A stretch of DNA of 64,000 nucleotides, taken from NCBI GenBank assembly GCA_014695295.1, contig JACJNY010000064.1, positions 62,001 through 126,000 of the forward strand. Direction: 5' to 3'. The notes below the pieces were generated by a model. It made no database searches. It saw nothing but the letters and a program-made list of their open reading frames with translations, and had not been told where the DNA came from. This document shows positions 52,317 to 62,795 of the stretch, piece after piece. Source of the DNA: Microcoleus sp. FACHB-61. GTDB taxonomy: Bacteria; Cyanobacteriota; Cyanobacteriia; Cyanobacteriales; Microcoleaceae. Position numbers and translations under genes: made by a program. Each line of letters begins with the position of its first letter. Position 1 is the stretch's first letter.

Positions 52317-54923
52317 GTGGATTCTCAGTTTAAATCGATAGAAGAACAACAGTTTTTAGAAGCGATCGCTCTCCAACTGAACCTGACAGGCGATACACTA
52401 GCGACATTCTTGGCACGTTTTAATCGAAAAAATGCTGATAGAGAAAATGTGACTCTGGTAAGTTTTATTAGATGGAACAAGGAACCGGAAGATGCCTCTC
52501 AGAAACTTCAAGATGAATTAAAGAAAATTTGCAAAATCTTCGAGGATAATGGTGGCCCATCTAATAAACCCAAACGAGGGAGAGCAGCTAAAGGTCAAAA
52601 TCCGTGGGAGCAAGGGTATAAATGGCTCTGGGAATCTCGTTTTCCAGAATGGCAACAGCAAAATAATCAGCCACTATCCTTACCAGGAGAAATATGTAGA
52701 AAGGGTCAAGCTAATATTGATGCGTTAGTTCAGGAGGTACGATCGCGCCTCCACGATCACATCCAAGGCTTACATGGCACGATGCCACTTTGGGGTGTCG
52801 ATCGTTGGGTGCCGTTGGGTGAGTTGTTTGTGGATGTCAATATTCTGGAGAAACTGAGCAGTAGTTGTATGTCTGAACTCGATGACTTGTGGGAGGATTT
52901 CAGCAAAAATCCCAGCTATCGCAGTTTAGATCGCATGGGCTCGGGCAGGGAACAGGAACGGGTGTCAGGCTTAGAGGTGGTGGCGAAGAATACAAACCTG
53001 ATGGTGGTGGGCAAACCGGGTTCGGGAAAAACCACGTATTTGCAACGAGTGGTGACGGAGTGCAATGCAGGAAAATTACAAGCACATCGGATTCCGGTTT
53101 TGATTAGGCTGCGGGATTTTGTGAACGATGGACGTTTTGTGAAGGATGGAGGTGAGGTAGCCTATCCCCTAAAGCCTTATTTAGAGAAATATTGGTAGTT
53201 ATCAGATGCAGAAAGCCTACTCAAGCAAGGTCGGGTGCTGGTTCTGTTGGATGGCTTAGATGAGGTGACGGGGGAGAATGGGAAAAAAATCACCAAGGAA
53301 ATTAAGAAGTTTACTGGTGACTATCCGCAGGTGCAAGTAATTGTGACGTGTCGAACGCAGAGTCAGGAGTCGCGGTTTGAGCGGTTTGATTATGTGGAAG
53401 TTGCGGATTTTAATGAAGGTCAGGTGGGATCGTTTTCAGAACATTGGTTTAAGACGGTGATGCGGGATGAGTCGGCAGGACTGGCGAGGGCGGGGGAGTT
53501 TCTGGATCAACTCTTTTTGGAGTCGCATAAGCCGATTCGGGATTTAGCAATTACGCCGATTTTGCTGAGTTTGACCTGTGCAGTATTTCATGAGACTGGG
53601 AAGTTTTACTCGAAGCGATCGAAGCTTTATAAAAAGGGCTTGAAGTTGCTACTAGAGAAGTGGAACAAGCCGCGGGAGATTGAGCGAGATGAGATTTATG
53701 TAAATTTGTCAGTGGAGCAAAAGTTGAAGTTACTGAGTTATCTAGCTGTGAAAAAGTTTGAGCAGACGCAGTATGTGTTGTTTGAGCAGACGGAGATTGA
53801 AGGATATATTGCGGAGTTTTTGGGGATTGGGCAGCCAGAGAGTCGGGCGGTGTTGAGGGCGATGGAAGCAAAGGATGGGTTGTTGATTCAGAGGGCGGAA
53901 GAGGTTTGGTCATTTTCGCATCTGACGTTTCAAGAGTATTTGGTAGCGACGTGGTTTGGCAAACACTCAAGCGTAGAATGTTTAGCTAAACATTTTATAA
54001 AGCAGCATTGGAGAGAGGTATATTTACTAGCCTCTGAAATTATTGATACTCCTCAAGATGCAGTTCATTTTATTAAAAAATCCAAAGAAATAATTGACAT
54101 TAGCTTTTTAACTCCTAACCTCCAGGAATTTTTGATGGGGTTGTATCAGAAAGCTGAGAAATCTAAATCTCTTCTTAAGCGAGGGGTAATACGTGCTTTT
54201 TATTTTGATATTTCGTTTTTGAAGACTATACATACTGTTGAAATTATTGAGGATGGGAAGTTTACCCCTGCATGGTTTAACTTACCTGGAAGCAATTTTG
54301 CCACGTTGCTTGGCGATTTTAAGCTGACTCTACTGCTTACTCATAGTATAGATATTTGCTTTGATTTTGGATTTATATCCTATAATCCATTAGAAGAAGC
54401 ATTTGGGGATGTTTGTAAACTTTCACAAATTAATACTAAAGACGACTTAGGGCTAGATTTAATACTTGCTAACCTTCTAATTATTCTCATGAGCTTTACG
54501 ACTGACTATGCTGAATTGTCTTCGAGGGATGTCTATAGAAAGGTATCTTCTACAATTCTCAAAGCAATTCAGATACTTTCTAATACTGAGCTGGCAAATG
54601 AGTTAAAAGAATTCTGTCTAGAACTTGCGAATGATATAAATATTATCAAAACCAGCAAAAATAAATTCCAAAGCTGGTTTCAAATTCAGGCTCCAATAAA
54701 GGTTGAAGAATTGAAGAACTTGTTAAAAAAATACCGTGACTTTAATTGGAATTGGAATTGGACAGAAGACCAGTTTGACTTACAAATAAAATACTATGAA
54801 GCGAATATATTATTGGTGGAATGTTTAAATATTAATGAGGTTGTTAGCGAGGAATTTAAAGACCAAATAAAAGATGAATTGCTATTACCGAACACTGCAA
54901 CAATTGGGCGATCGCCGTTTTAA
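52317..54923 (+). pseudogene. NACHT NTPase, bacterial NLR-like, one in-frame amber codon
   Basis: The same frame runs from a GTG at 52317 to 54923, 868 codons, interrupted only by a TAG at 53196-53198. The N-terminal 220 residues (start EEQQFLEAIALQLNLTGD) form a possible effector/adaptor domain. Walker A is LMVVGKPGSGKTTYLQRV. After the stop the frame resumes with SDAESLLKQGRVLVLLDGLDEV (Walker B), followed by VIVTCRTQSQESRF (sensor) and the winged-helix region (FSHLTFQEYLVATWFG), all typical of NACHT. The C-terminal 330 residues are A/T-rich and without visible repeats. The stop lies between the two ATP-binding motifs, so neither half could work as a NACHT alone. bNACHT proteins defend against phage. 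Confidence 0.85.
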
Positions 54924-55038
54924 TATACTGGGGTTGTTGATGGAGCGATATATAATGATTGCAATTTTGTGGGGTGCGATCGCAAAACGCAGATGATTTC
55001 AAATCATCTGCGTTCATCTGCGGTTTAATTAAACCCTA

Positions 55039-56913
55039 TTAAACTGAAGCCGGAACCTTATCTAAAGGCCGCACTTGACCGAGGAATTCGCGAAGTGCGT
55101 CACCTTCCACCACTTCAGTTTCCAACAGTTTCTGCGTAATTGTTTCCAACAATTCCCGATTTGCTTTCAGAATATCCAAAGCTTGCTGGTGTGCAGTTTC
55201 GACAATTTCCTTCACTTCTTGGTCGATCGCCTCAGCAGTCTGAGCACTTACCGCACGGCGGGCATTTCCCATACCGTCATTGAGGAACATTGATTGTTGA
55301 CCTCGATCGTAAGCTAGAGGCCCCAAAACCTTACTCATCCCGTAAGTTGTCACCATCCGTTCTGCTAAATCAGTCGCCCTTTGCAAGTCGTTGGAAGCGC
55401 CAGTAGTAATGCTACCAAACACGACTTCCTCAGCCGATCGCCCGCCCAACAAAGTCGCAATTTGACCCCGCAATTCCGACTCATCTAACAAGAAACGGTC
55501 TTCAGTCGGTAACTGCAAAGTATAGCCCAAAGCAGCCATACCCCGAGGGACGATCGAGATTTTGGCAACTTCGCCATTACCAGTCATCAGAGCACCAACC
55601 ATTGCGTGTCCGACTTCGTGATAAGCAACGATGGTTTTCTCTTTTTCATTGAGCACGCGGCTTTTCTTTTCCAAGCCCGCTACAATCCGTTCGATCGCCT
55701 CTGCAAAGTCTTCCTGCGCCACAGTTAGGCGTTTGTTGCGCGCCGCCAACAAAGCAGCTTCATTCACCAAATTTGCCAAATCTGCGCCGGAAAAACCGGG
55801 GGTGCGAGTGGCTATCGCTTTCAAATTAATATCCGGGCCCAACTTCACTTTTTGAGCGTGAATGTTCAAAATTTCTTCGCGGCCAGATAAATCGGGGCGA
55901 TCGACTAAAACTTGGCGGTCGAAACGGCCAGGGCGCAACAAAGCAGCATCCAAACTTTCCGGGCGGTTAGTTGCAGCCAGCACAATTACCGTAGTATTGC
56001 CCGCAGCAAAACCATCCATTTCAGTTAACAGTTGATTGAGAGTTTGTTCGCGTTCGTCATTCCCGCCGAAGCTAGCGTTACTGCTACGAGATTTGCCGAT
56101 CGCGTCCAATTCATCAATGAAAATAATACAAGGAGCCTGTTTCTTAGCCTGCTCGAATAAATCTCTAACTCTTGCAGAACCAACACCCACAAACAGTTCC
56201 ACAAACTCCGAACCGGAAATGCTAAAAAACGGCACGCCAGCTTCACCAGCCACTGCTTTTGCTAGCAGCGTTTTGCCAGTTCCCGGAGGCCCGACTAACA
56301 GCACGCCTTTCGGAATTCGCGCGCCAATTGCCGTAAATCTGTCAGGAGTTTTCAGGAATTCAACAACTTCCACTAATTCAGTTTTAGCTTCTTCTACTCC
56401 AGCCACATCAGCAAAAGTAATTTTCGCCGATTCGCCTTCTACATAGACCTTAGCTTTGCTTTTGCCGATCGAGAGCGCGCCCTGCGGCCCGCCGCCCTGC
56501 CTGTTCATGAAAAATTGAAAAATGGCCACAAAAATCAGCGGCGGAACCACCCAGCTTAAAACACTGCCGATCCAGCCATTTTTAGCCGGGGGAGTTGCCG
56601 CAAATTCAACGCCTTTTTCTTCCAAAAGTTTAGGAAGTCCCAGGTCAAAAATGGGGGTAGTTGACAGCACTTCACCTGGTTTGTCGCCTTCGCCTTTGAG
56701 TTGGTAGCGAATTTCATTTTGGCCTACCGAAGCCCGCGCCACATCTTGTTCTTGAACCTGATGGACAAACAAGCTGTAAGGCACTTGTGGAATTTGCGGC
56801 CCGAACAAATTCGGCAAAAAGATATTCGCCAGCAGAAACAGACTTGAGAGCAATAACAAAATATTGCTAATTTGCCGAAAACGAGGTGGTTGGGGCTGGT
56901 CTTTAATTGCCAT
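55039..56913 (-). CDS. ftsH: ATP-dependent zinc metalloprotease FtsH
   Basis: 624 residues. Two membrane segments ([20 protein letters not shown] near 16-36 and [20 protein letters not shown] near 112-132) flank a small extracytoplasmic domain. The AAA module has Walker A GPPGTGKT, Walker [13 protein letters not shown] and the second region of homology [20 protein letters not shown]. The protease zinc motif is [14 protein letters not shown]. FtsH degrades misfolded membrane proteins, including photodamaged D1 in cyanobacteria, which have four paralogues; which one this is I cannot tell. Single gene, minus strand. Confidence 0.96.
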   Translation of the reverse strand: MAIKDQPQPPRFRQISNILLLLSSLFLLANIFLPNLFGPQIPQVPYSLFVHQVQEQDVARASVGQNEIRYQLKGEGDKPGEVLSTTPIFDLGLPKLLEEKGVEFAATPPAKNGWIGSVLSWVVPPLIFVAIFQFFMNRQGGGPQGALSIGKSKAKVYVEGESAKITFADVAGVEEAKTELVEVVEFLKTPDRFTAIGARIPKGVLLVGPPGTGKTLLAKAVAGEAGVPFFSISGSEFVELFVGVGSARVRDLFEQAKKQAPCIIFIDELDAIGKSRSSNASFGGNDEREQTLNQLLTEMDGFAAGNTTVIVLAATNRPESLDAALLRPGRFDRQVLVDRPDLSGREEILNIHAQKVKLGPDINLKAIATRTPGFSGADLANLVNEAALLAARNKRLTVAQEDFAEAIERIVAGLEKKSRVLNEKEKTIVAYHEVGHAMVGALMTGNGEVAKISIVPRGMAALGYTLQLPTEDRFLLDESELRGQIATLLGGRSAEEVVFGSITTGASNDLQRATDLAERMVTTYGMSKVLGPLAYDRGQQSMFLNDGMGNARRAVSAQTAEAIDQEVKEIVETAHQQALDILKANRELLETITQKLLETEVVEGDALREFLGQVRPLDKVPASV

Positions 56914-57049
56914 TGATAACAGTCATCCTTTGATTTAAAGCAGTCTTATTCATTTATTTTCTCATCAACTACCCAACCACTGTCAAGCGGATTCCCTCAC
57001 TTGATGGATGGGTTAACCAGCCACTGTTGCTTTGAGCAAATTCAAAACT

Positions 57050-57177
57050 AACAATGATCGGATGGTGATATTCGGTGCACCTTACCTCTATCTAGGGTGA
57101 GCATTCCGCACCTAATTACCTTGGTGTAAGGTGCGAAATGCTTACGGAATATTTATGCGGAAATGGGCACCGAATAT
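57050..57177. repeat. GGTGCACC-type repeat region after tspO
   Basis: Short palindromic pieces (GGTGCACC, GGTAAG.../...CTTACC, GGAATATTTATGC twice) fill the 264-bp gap between ftsH and the TspO gene. No gene is present. Confidence 0.45.
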
Positions 57178-57684
57178 TTATGCAGCTTCTGGGTTTAACT
57201 GAATCATTTCCCAAGTGGTATAAGTGCCGATCGCACCCCAAATCACGTAAGGCAAAAGTAACAAAGCCGCTGTTTGAGAAATCGGCAAAACAGCCAACGT
57301 CAACACACCTGCCACAATCTCGCCAGCCCCTCCCAAAATCGTCCCTACTTTCAGACTTTTGGCTCTGAGAGTAGCAGGAATATAAGCAACTGTTACAATT
57401 TCTAAAAGCAAGTACAAAGCCATCAGCAGCCAAGTTTTAAGGCTCCCTGGCTCATGTTCCCATACAAAAGTAGCGCTGCCGGCCCCGCAAGCAAAAATCA
57501 CCGTCCAAATGAACGGAATAGCAGGCTCAAAAAACATCCAATCCGGTCTTTCAAGTTTGACTGCCCAGTTAATATCGCGCAGTTTAAAAAACAGAGTACC
57601 GAAGGCGACTAAGAAAGTCACGCCGCCGATAATCATCCAAGATTCAATCATGGTTTTCAACTTTCCAATTGCTCGATCGCTCAT
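57178..57684 (-). CDS. TspO/MBR family protein
   Basis: 168 residues with five hydrophobic segments, the TspO fold. PDWMFFEPAIPFIWTVIFAC and WLLMALYLLLEIVTVAYI carry the aromatic residues of the family, and the end YVIWGAIGTYTTWEMIQLN closes with the usual Tyr/Trp/Asn-containing helix. TspO binds tetrapyrroles and sterols and in cyanobacteria is tied to stress and light acclimation. An ATG 11 codons further in (MIESWMIIGG) is a possible start. hemE is 12 kb away, not an operon partner. Confidence 0.82.
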   Translation of the reverse strand: MSDRAIGKLKTMIESWMIIGGVTFLVAFGTLFFKLRDINWAVKLERPDWMFFEPAIPFIWTVIFACGAGSATFVWEHEPGSLKTWLLMALYLLLEIVTVAYIPATLRAKSLKVGTILGGAGEIVAGVLTLAVLPISQTAALLLLPYVIWGAIGTYTTWEMIQLNPEAA

Positions 57685-57763
57685 TAAGTCGATCGTGCCA
57701 ACTCCAAGCCGAACTTAGATCCGCCTTTAGTAATAACTTTTGTAAAGCCCGATGCAATTATCC

Positions 57764-58609
57764 CTAACCGCCCGACACATTCTTAGCAAACTCATCGCGT
57801 CCAGACACCAAATTTGCTGGAACGCCGTTAGGGTAATTTTGCGCGATTAAAGCTTGCAACTTTTCAACTCGGTTTTCAGGATTCGGGTGAGAACTCAAAA
57901 ACTCCGGCGGCGCTTCGCCCTTCCTAGCGGCACCGAGGATTTGCATCACCTCAACAATAGCTCTAGGATCGTAACCCGCTTCCGTCATAAACCGAAAACC
58001 GAGCCGATCGCTTTCAAGTTCATCAGACCTACCGTACCGCAAACCGACAACTTGATTGACAGCTTGAGCAATTAATGCTGCCTGCTGGCCGCCCCCGCGA
58101 TCGTCGCTAGTAGCCACCCCAACCGCCGTTACTAAAGACCTACCCAACTGCTGCTTTGCCAAGTGTTCCGCACCGTGTCGGCCCACCACGTGACCGGCCT
58201 CGTGCCCCAGTACAGCAGCCAACTGAGCCTCGGAATTCAGCCGCCGCAGCAGCCCCGCAGTAATGAAAACTTGTCCCCCCGGTAAAGCAAAAGCATTGAC
58301 AGTTTGGGCGTCTCGCAGCAGGTGGAATTCAAACGGATAACCCGCTTGTTGAGCCGCCGAACTGTTGACAACTCGTTCGCCGACTCGATCGACATACTGC
58401 TGAATACTCTGGCTGGGATAAAGCCCCCCGTGCTTGGCGGCCATTTGATCTCGCGCCCGCAATCCCAAAACTATCTCTTGGCGGGGAGAAAGCTGCACCC
58501 GCTGTCTCTCTCCAGTTACCGGATTTTGTACGTCGTTTGTAAAATAGGTAATTGCCCCAAAAAAGGCCATTAACAGCCCGATCGCGGCCCTGAATAAAAA
58601 TTTTGTCAC
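57764..58609 (-). CDS. M48 family metalloprotease, periplasmic (BepA/LoiP-like)
   Basis: 281 residues. One N-terminal hydrophobic segment (FLFRAAIGLLMAFFGAITYF), a signal anchor, then the catalytic domain: zinc motif VLGHEAGHVVGRHG and third ligand in DELESDRLGFRFM. YVDRVGERVVN and FLSSHPNPENRVEKLQ are family features. Unlike HtpX it has only the N-terminal membrane segment, so it should work in the periplasm on misfolded outer-membrane or envelope proteins. No TPR domain follows. Single gene on the minus strand. Confidence 0.88.
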   Translation of the reverse strand: MTKFLFRAAIGLLMAFFGAITYFTNDVQNPVTGERQRVQLSPRQEIVLGLRARDQMAAKHGGLYPSQSIQQYVDRVGERVVNSSAAQQAGYPFEFHLLRDAQTVNAFALPGGQVFITAGLLRRLNSEAQLAAVLGHEAGHVVGRHGAEHLAKQQLGRSLVTAVGVATSDDRGGGQQAALIAQAVNQVVGLRYGRSDELESDRLGFRFMTEAGYDPRAIVEVMQILGAARKGEAPPEFLSSHPNPENRVEKLQALIAQNYPNGVPANLVSGRDEFAKNVSGG

Positions 58610-58841
58610 AGACTTTTACCTAAAAAGTTTCGCGATTAGAATACTAGGCTGACCGCTCTCTCCACATCTGTCTGAAGTATCAAGAAAGGAAAGTTGTTAG
58701 AGTTTTTTGAGATAATTTGCGAACAAGGCTTTTTTAAACGAACCGCGAAGGCGCGAAGGAAACGAAGGAAGAGAAGAAGAGAAAAAGAGAATAGAAGAAG
58801 AGAATAGAAGAAGGTTATAGTTATTAAATCGGTTAAATCTG

Positions 58842-60248
58842 TTGAATCAATTACACAATCCGTTGCCGAACTTCCTGCGCAATATGTTTCAAGCTACCCG
58901 CCGCCGCCTCGCTATTTGGTACACTGCCGTTACTGCTGTATTGTTACTTGTATTCGCCACTGGTTTCTATTTATACGTCCGCAATACTTTGATCGATCGC
59001 ATAGATGACACCCTGCATCACGTTGTCGAAGTAATAGAGCGAACTCTCGTTATCGAACCGCTAACTTTCCCTACTACCAAAGATAAAAATAAGTTGCAAG
59101 TTAATATTCCAGCCAGTTTTCGAGATAGCACCGATGCCGTAGAAGACGACCACATTGATTTAGAATGGTTCAGTCCTACGGGCGAATTGCTGTGGTCTAC
59201 TTTATCGGAACCGCTGAATATTCCCATTCACGCTAACCGTACAGGCGAAACAGTTTGGATAATTAATAATAAGTTGCAGTCCGATCAAAACTATTCCCTC
59301 AGACAAGTAACGCAGCGAGTAGAAATCGGCCGCCAAGTTCTGGGATATTTGCGAGTCAGCCATCCTTGGTTTGAAGTGACAAAACCCATCCGCCAATTAA
59401 TTCTCGATTTGATTTTGGGCGCGGGTTTAACTCTAATTTGCGTTGCAGCTATTGGCTGGCTGCTGTCGGGATTGGCGATGGCACCGGTGCGGGAGTCTTA
59501 CGGGCGTCTCAAACAGTTTACCGCTGATGCTTCTCACGAACTCAGAAATCCGATCGCCACTATTCAAACAAACGTCCAAGTAGCTTTGGCGGAACCGGAT
59601 ATCGAACCGCAGCAACACCAACAACTACAAGTTATCGAACGCCTCACCCGCCGTTTGGGGCGCTTGGTTGAGGATTTGTTGTTTTTAGCCAGACAAGACA
59701 GCGGTATCGTGCAGCAGCAGTGGATTGATGTTCCTCTCGATGCTTTGCTGATGGAGGTAATTGAAGAACAACAGGCGATCGCCACAACCCAAAATCTCTC
59801 TATTTCTTTGGAAATTGTCGATTTGCCCAACGCTGAGGATAACTTTACAGTCTTAGGCGATTGGGATCAACTAGCCCGACTGTTTACCAATCTCGTCAGC
59901 AACGCCGTGCAGTACACGCCCTCTGGCGGCGAAATTGAAGTAGAATTGCAACTTGCAGCTAAAAACAAAAGAAATTCGCCGGTATTAAATCCAGCGCTGC
60001 AAATCAAAGTAACAGACACCGGCATCGGGATTTCCGCAGAAGCCCTGCCACATTTGTTCGATCGATTCTACCGCGCAGATCCCGCCCGCACCCACCGCAG
60101 CGCCGCTGGTTCCGGTTTGGGATTAGCCATCGCCAAAGCAATTGTCGAAAATCACCGCGGCCAAATCCGCATTGACAGCCAAGTCGATCGAGGTACAGCC
60201 GTTACCGTCACCCTCCCCGCCCACAAATCAGAAGCATCTCACCTTTAA
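58842..60248 (+). CDS. Sensor histidine kinase
   Basis: 468 residues, TTG start (the ATG at 58884, MFQATRRRLAIWYTA, is equally good). One membrane segment near 30-48 (AVTAVLLLVFATGFYLYVRN), a 130-residue extracytoplasmic sensor, a second membrane segment near 185-208, then the H-box FTADASHELRNPIATIQTNV with the phosphorylated His. The ATPase core has LARLFTNLVSNAVQYTPSGG (N box), VTDTGIGISAEALPHLFDRF (G1/F) and GSGLGLAIAKAIVE (G2). No HAMP motif stands out. The response regulator is not adjacent. Signal unknown. Confidence 0.92.
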   Translation: MNQLHNPLPNFLRNMFQATRRRLAIWYTAVTAVLLLVFATGFYLYVRNTLIDRIDDTLHHVVEVIERTLVIEPLTFPTTKDKNKLQVNIPASFRDSTDAVEDDHIDLEWFSPTGELLWSTLSEPLNIPIHANRTGETVWIINNKLQSDQNYSLRQVTQRVEIGRQVLGYLRVSHPWFEVTKPIRQLILDLILGAGLTLICVAAIGWLLSGLAMAPVRESYGRLKQFTADASHELRNPIATIQTNVQVALAEPDIEPQQHQQLQVIERLTRRLGRLVEDLLFLARQDSGIVQQQWIDVPLDALLMEVIEEQQAIATTQNLSISLEIVDLPNAEDNFTVLGDWDQLARLFTNLVSNAVQYTPSGGEIEVELQLAAKNKRNSPVLNPALQIKVTDTGIGISAEALPHLFDRFYRADPARTHRSAAGSGLGLAIAKAIVENHRGQIRIDSQVDRGTAVTVTLPAHKSEASHL

Positions 60249-60449
60249 AAATCCTCTCTTCCCCTCGGACTCTCGGACTCTCTTCCCCTCCTCTGCGCCC
60301 TCTGCGCCCTCTGCGGTTAAAAAAAAATCTACCCCTCAAGCCTGATTCTTCTTACCTCTGGCCCAAACCCACCTATTAAAATTCAATTCACGCATAGATT
60401 AACATGAACTTTGTTGGAAAACCTCGATCGAACTTGTGAGGAGTTATTT

Positions 60450-61016
60450 ATGTTTCGCCACAATCTACCGTTAAAAAAAATCAGCTTGCTAGCAGCCACC
60501 TGCGGAGGTTTACTCGTTAGTCTCGCAACACTTTCCCAGGCCGGCGGCCCACCGCCCCAACAAGGAAAACCCGTTTCCCAACCCGCAGAGACTCCCGCAG
60601 CCACTGAAGAACCCGTCAGCGAACCAACTCCGGCTGCGAGTCCGGGCCCCAGCGGGATGCCCTCTACACCAACAGACGCGCCTGCCCGCTTCCCGATGCC
60701 CAGTGCGCGAGTTACGCCTGGCGAAGGCATGATAGTAATTAAACTGGTGAATACCACCAATGCTGTCATCAATTATCAAATCGTAGGCGTGACCCAGCCG
60801 CGCACTCTAGGCGAACAATCTGAAATTTTGCTTCAAACCCTCCAAGTGCCAATCACCCTCACTTACCAGCGCCCAGACGGCGGATTGCTGCTGGTTCGCC
60901 CCCAAGCAACCGCGATGCCGGGAATGTTGCAAGTCAGTTTCGGCGCGACAACTGAGTTGGCCGCTGATACAAAATCGCTGCAAATTCAGGAAGATGGCAA
61001 GGTAATTTTGAATTAG
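60450..61016 (+). CDS. Exported Pro-rich protein, unknown function
   Basis: 188 residues from the ATG at 60450, which has GAGGAG eight bases upstream. A signal peptide (LKKISLLAATCGGLLVSLAT) leads to a Pro/Ala/Glu-rich spacer (about 30-95), and a C-terminal beta-rich domain (GMIVIKLVNTTNAVINYQIV, LGEQSEILLQTLQVPITLTY). Probably periplasmic. The C-terminal part looks like a small immunoglobulin-like or cupin-like domain, but I cannot name it. Confidence 0.75.
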   Translation: MFRHNLPLKKISLLAATCGGLLVSLATLSQAGGPPPQQGKPVSQPAETPAATEEPVSEPTPAASPGPSGMPSTPTDAPARFPMPSARVTPGEGMIVIKLVNTTNAVINYQIVGVTQPRTLGEQSEILLQTLQVPITLTYQRPDGGLLLVRPQATAMPGMLQVSFGATTELAADTKSLQIQEDGKVILN

Positions 61017-61062
61017 TTTAACTGTTGACTGTTCACTGTTGACTGTTGACTACAACGAAGGA

Positions 61063-61283
61063 CACGGCAATGCCTATTGGTGTCAACAATCGCCTGAAAC
61101 CCCTGATAAATATTGCTTTTACCTGAGTCTAGATCCCCCTCGCATCCCCCGAATCGTTGCGGGGACGAAAGAGAAGATTCCTGTCCCCCCTTTAACAAGG
61201 GGGGCTAGGGGGGATCTAGACTCGACTACAAGCGAGATTTATTATGGGTTTGAATCTTAAGTTGACACCAATGGGCAATGCCG
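61063..61283. repeat. 221-bp long inverted repeat (MITE-like)
   Basis: The arms are about 80 bases each with mismatches. The outer ends CACGGCAATGCC and GGGCAATGCCG, then TTGGTGTCAAC and GTTGACACCAA, then GAGTCTAGATCCCCC and GGGGGGATCTAGACTC, fold back on one another. A sibling with the same ends and core lies at about 45935-46125. No coding capacity. Small palindromic elements of this kind move with transposases encoded elsewhere. Confidence 0.85.
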
Positions 61284-61385
61284 TTTCCCTACCCCAAAAC
61301 GTCGTAGCACGGGCGAGGGTTCCGGGCTATCGCCCTCAATCGGATGTAACCATCCCCGCATTAACTGTAGGGAAACGGCACTGCC
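61274..61385. repeat. GGCAATGCCGTTTCCCTAC inverted element
   Basis: Arms at 61274-61292 and 61367-61385 pair at 18 of 19 positions around 74 bases. It abuts the 221-bp element. The same arm sequence (GGCAATGCCGTTTCCCTA) is translated inside the RibD-type gene at about 63304-63321. The 477 bases from 61017 to 61493 hold these two elements and a TTGACTG heptamer run, and no gene. Confidence 0.8.
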
Positions 61386-61493
61386 GTCTCCTGATTTGGG
61401 GTAACAGGTAAAATCAACCGGATTGGATGATGAAATTACCCGATCGCGAGTGCGATCGGATATAGCTGAGACTTTGTTTGACAAGAAGCGATT

Positions 61494-62690
61494 TCACTCG
61501 CCGAGTAACAAAGGAGGTAACTTAGTAAAAGGTAAATCCTCGTTGACGGCATCAATTTCTTCCTGTTCTCTTTCGTTGATTTGGCCGATATAAGACTTGA
61601 GAATTTGGGCCAAACGGTTGTTATAAAATCGGTGCAAACTATAATTTGGCGTAGCTGGAAAGCCGCGCCGTTTTTTGTGCCGCCCGCCGGCACCGGGATC
61701 GAAGCTTTGGATGCCCCGATCGATCGCCCATTCGATCGGCGTATAGTAGCAAGCATCGAAGTGCAAGCAGTCGATTTCCTGCAAACTGCCCCAATAACGC
61801 CCGTACAGCCGATCGCCCTTATACAAACAAAAAGACATACCCACAGGCTGTCTGTCATCTTCCTTGTCGTAGGCGGCTACAAATAAAACTCGATCGCGAT
61901 AATTGTGGTGCAACTGTTCAAAAAATCGCTTAGTCAAATACTTGCTTCCCCACCAACCAAATTTGTCGCAAGTATTCTCATAAAAAGCATACATTTGAGC
62001 AAACATAGCTTGGGGAATTTCATCGCCAGTCAGCGTTTTTACCAACAAACCAGCTTGATCAACTGCTTTGCGTTCGCGTTTGATATTGCGGCGCTGGTTG
62101 GCATTAAATGCGCCTAAATAATTGTCAAAATTTTGATAGCCTTGATTTTGCCAAATATAGCTGTGGTGCAGCCAACTGCTGAAACCGTGGCGTTCCATTC
62201 TTTCGCGCCATTCGGGATCGACATAAAGGAAATTGCAGCCGGAGATATTGTGGCGATCGCAAAAATGGTCGATCGCGCTTACCATTACTCCCGTTAACTC
62301 GTCTTCATCTTCCCCCTCGGCAATCAAAAACCGATAGCCTTCAGCCGGAGTAAACGGCGTCATTCCCATCAATTTCGGATAATATTGAACACCCAAACGT
62401 TGAGCTAAATCGGCCCACTGATTGTCGAACACAAATTCGCCGTAGCTGTGGCTTTTGACATAAAGTGGCGCGCAAGCAATCAACTGTTTGTCTCGCCACA
62501 CAGTCAAGTGATGCGGCAGCCAACCGGTTTTACCTGTCGCACTGCCCGAGACTTCGAGATTGTTAAGCCAATCCCATTCCAGAAATGGAGTTTTTAGCGG
62601 CATCGCCAAGGCATCCCACGACGCTTGCGGGATTTCGCCTATTTTGCTAATCCAGGCTACAGAATATTGAGGTTTTGGCTGTTTCAGCAT
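61494..62690 (-). CDS. FemAB/GNAT-like N-acyltransferase (DUF482 type)
   Basis: 398 residues. The N-terminus VAWISKIGEIPQASWDALA and the middle FNANQRRNIKRERKAVDQAG and FCLYKGDRLYGRYWGSLQ, followed by IQSFDPGAGGRHKKRRGF, are typical of the DUF482 (peptidoglycan biosynthesis/recognition-like) group, built on two GNAT folds like the Fem ligases. These proteins probably transfer an acyl or aminoacyl group, but the substrate is unknown. Widely conserved in cyanobacteria and proteobacteria. Minus strand, co-directional with the RibD-type gene 106 bases upstream. Confidence 0.85.
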   Translation of the reverse strand: MLKQPKPQYSVAWISKIGEIPQASWDALAMPLKTPFLEWDWLNNLEVSGSATGKTGWLPHHLTVWRDKQLIACAPLYVKSHSYGEFVFDNQWADLAQRLGVQYYPKLMGMTPFTPAEGYRFLIAEGEDEDELTGVMVSAIDHFCDRHNISGCNFLYVDPEWRERMERHGFSSWLHHSYIWQNQGYQNFDNYLGAFNANQRRNIKRERKAVDQAGLLVKTLTGDEIPQAMFAQMYAFYENTCDKFGWWGSKYLTKRFFEQLHHNYRDRVLFVAAYDKEDDRQPVGMSFCLYKGDRLYGRYWGSLQEIDCLHFDACYYTPIEWAIDRGIQSFDPGAGGRHKKRRGFPATPNYSLHRFYNNRLAQILKSYIGQINEREQEEIDAVNEDLPFTKLPPLLLGE

Positions 62691-62795
62691 AGGGAGACTT
62701 GTGCGTAGAGCGATCGAACTTCATTTAAGTTAATATAATTTCCCCTCTTCGACACTTGTTACCAGGCTCTGCCGGGAAACCAGTTAAATGCGCGA

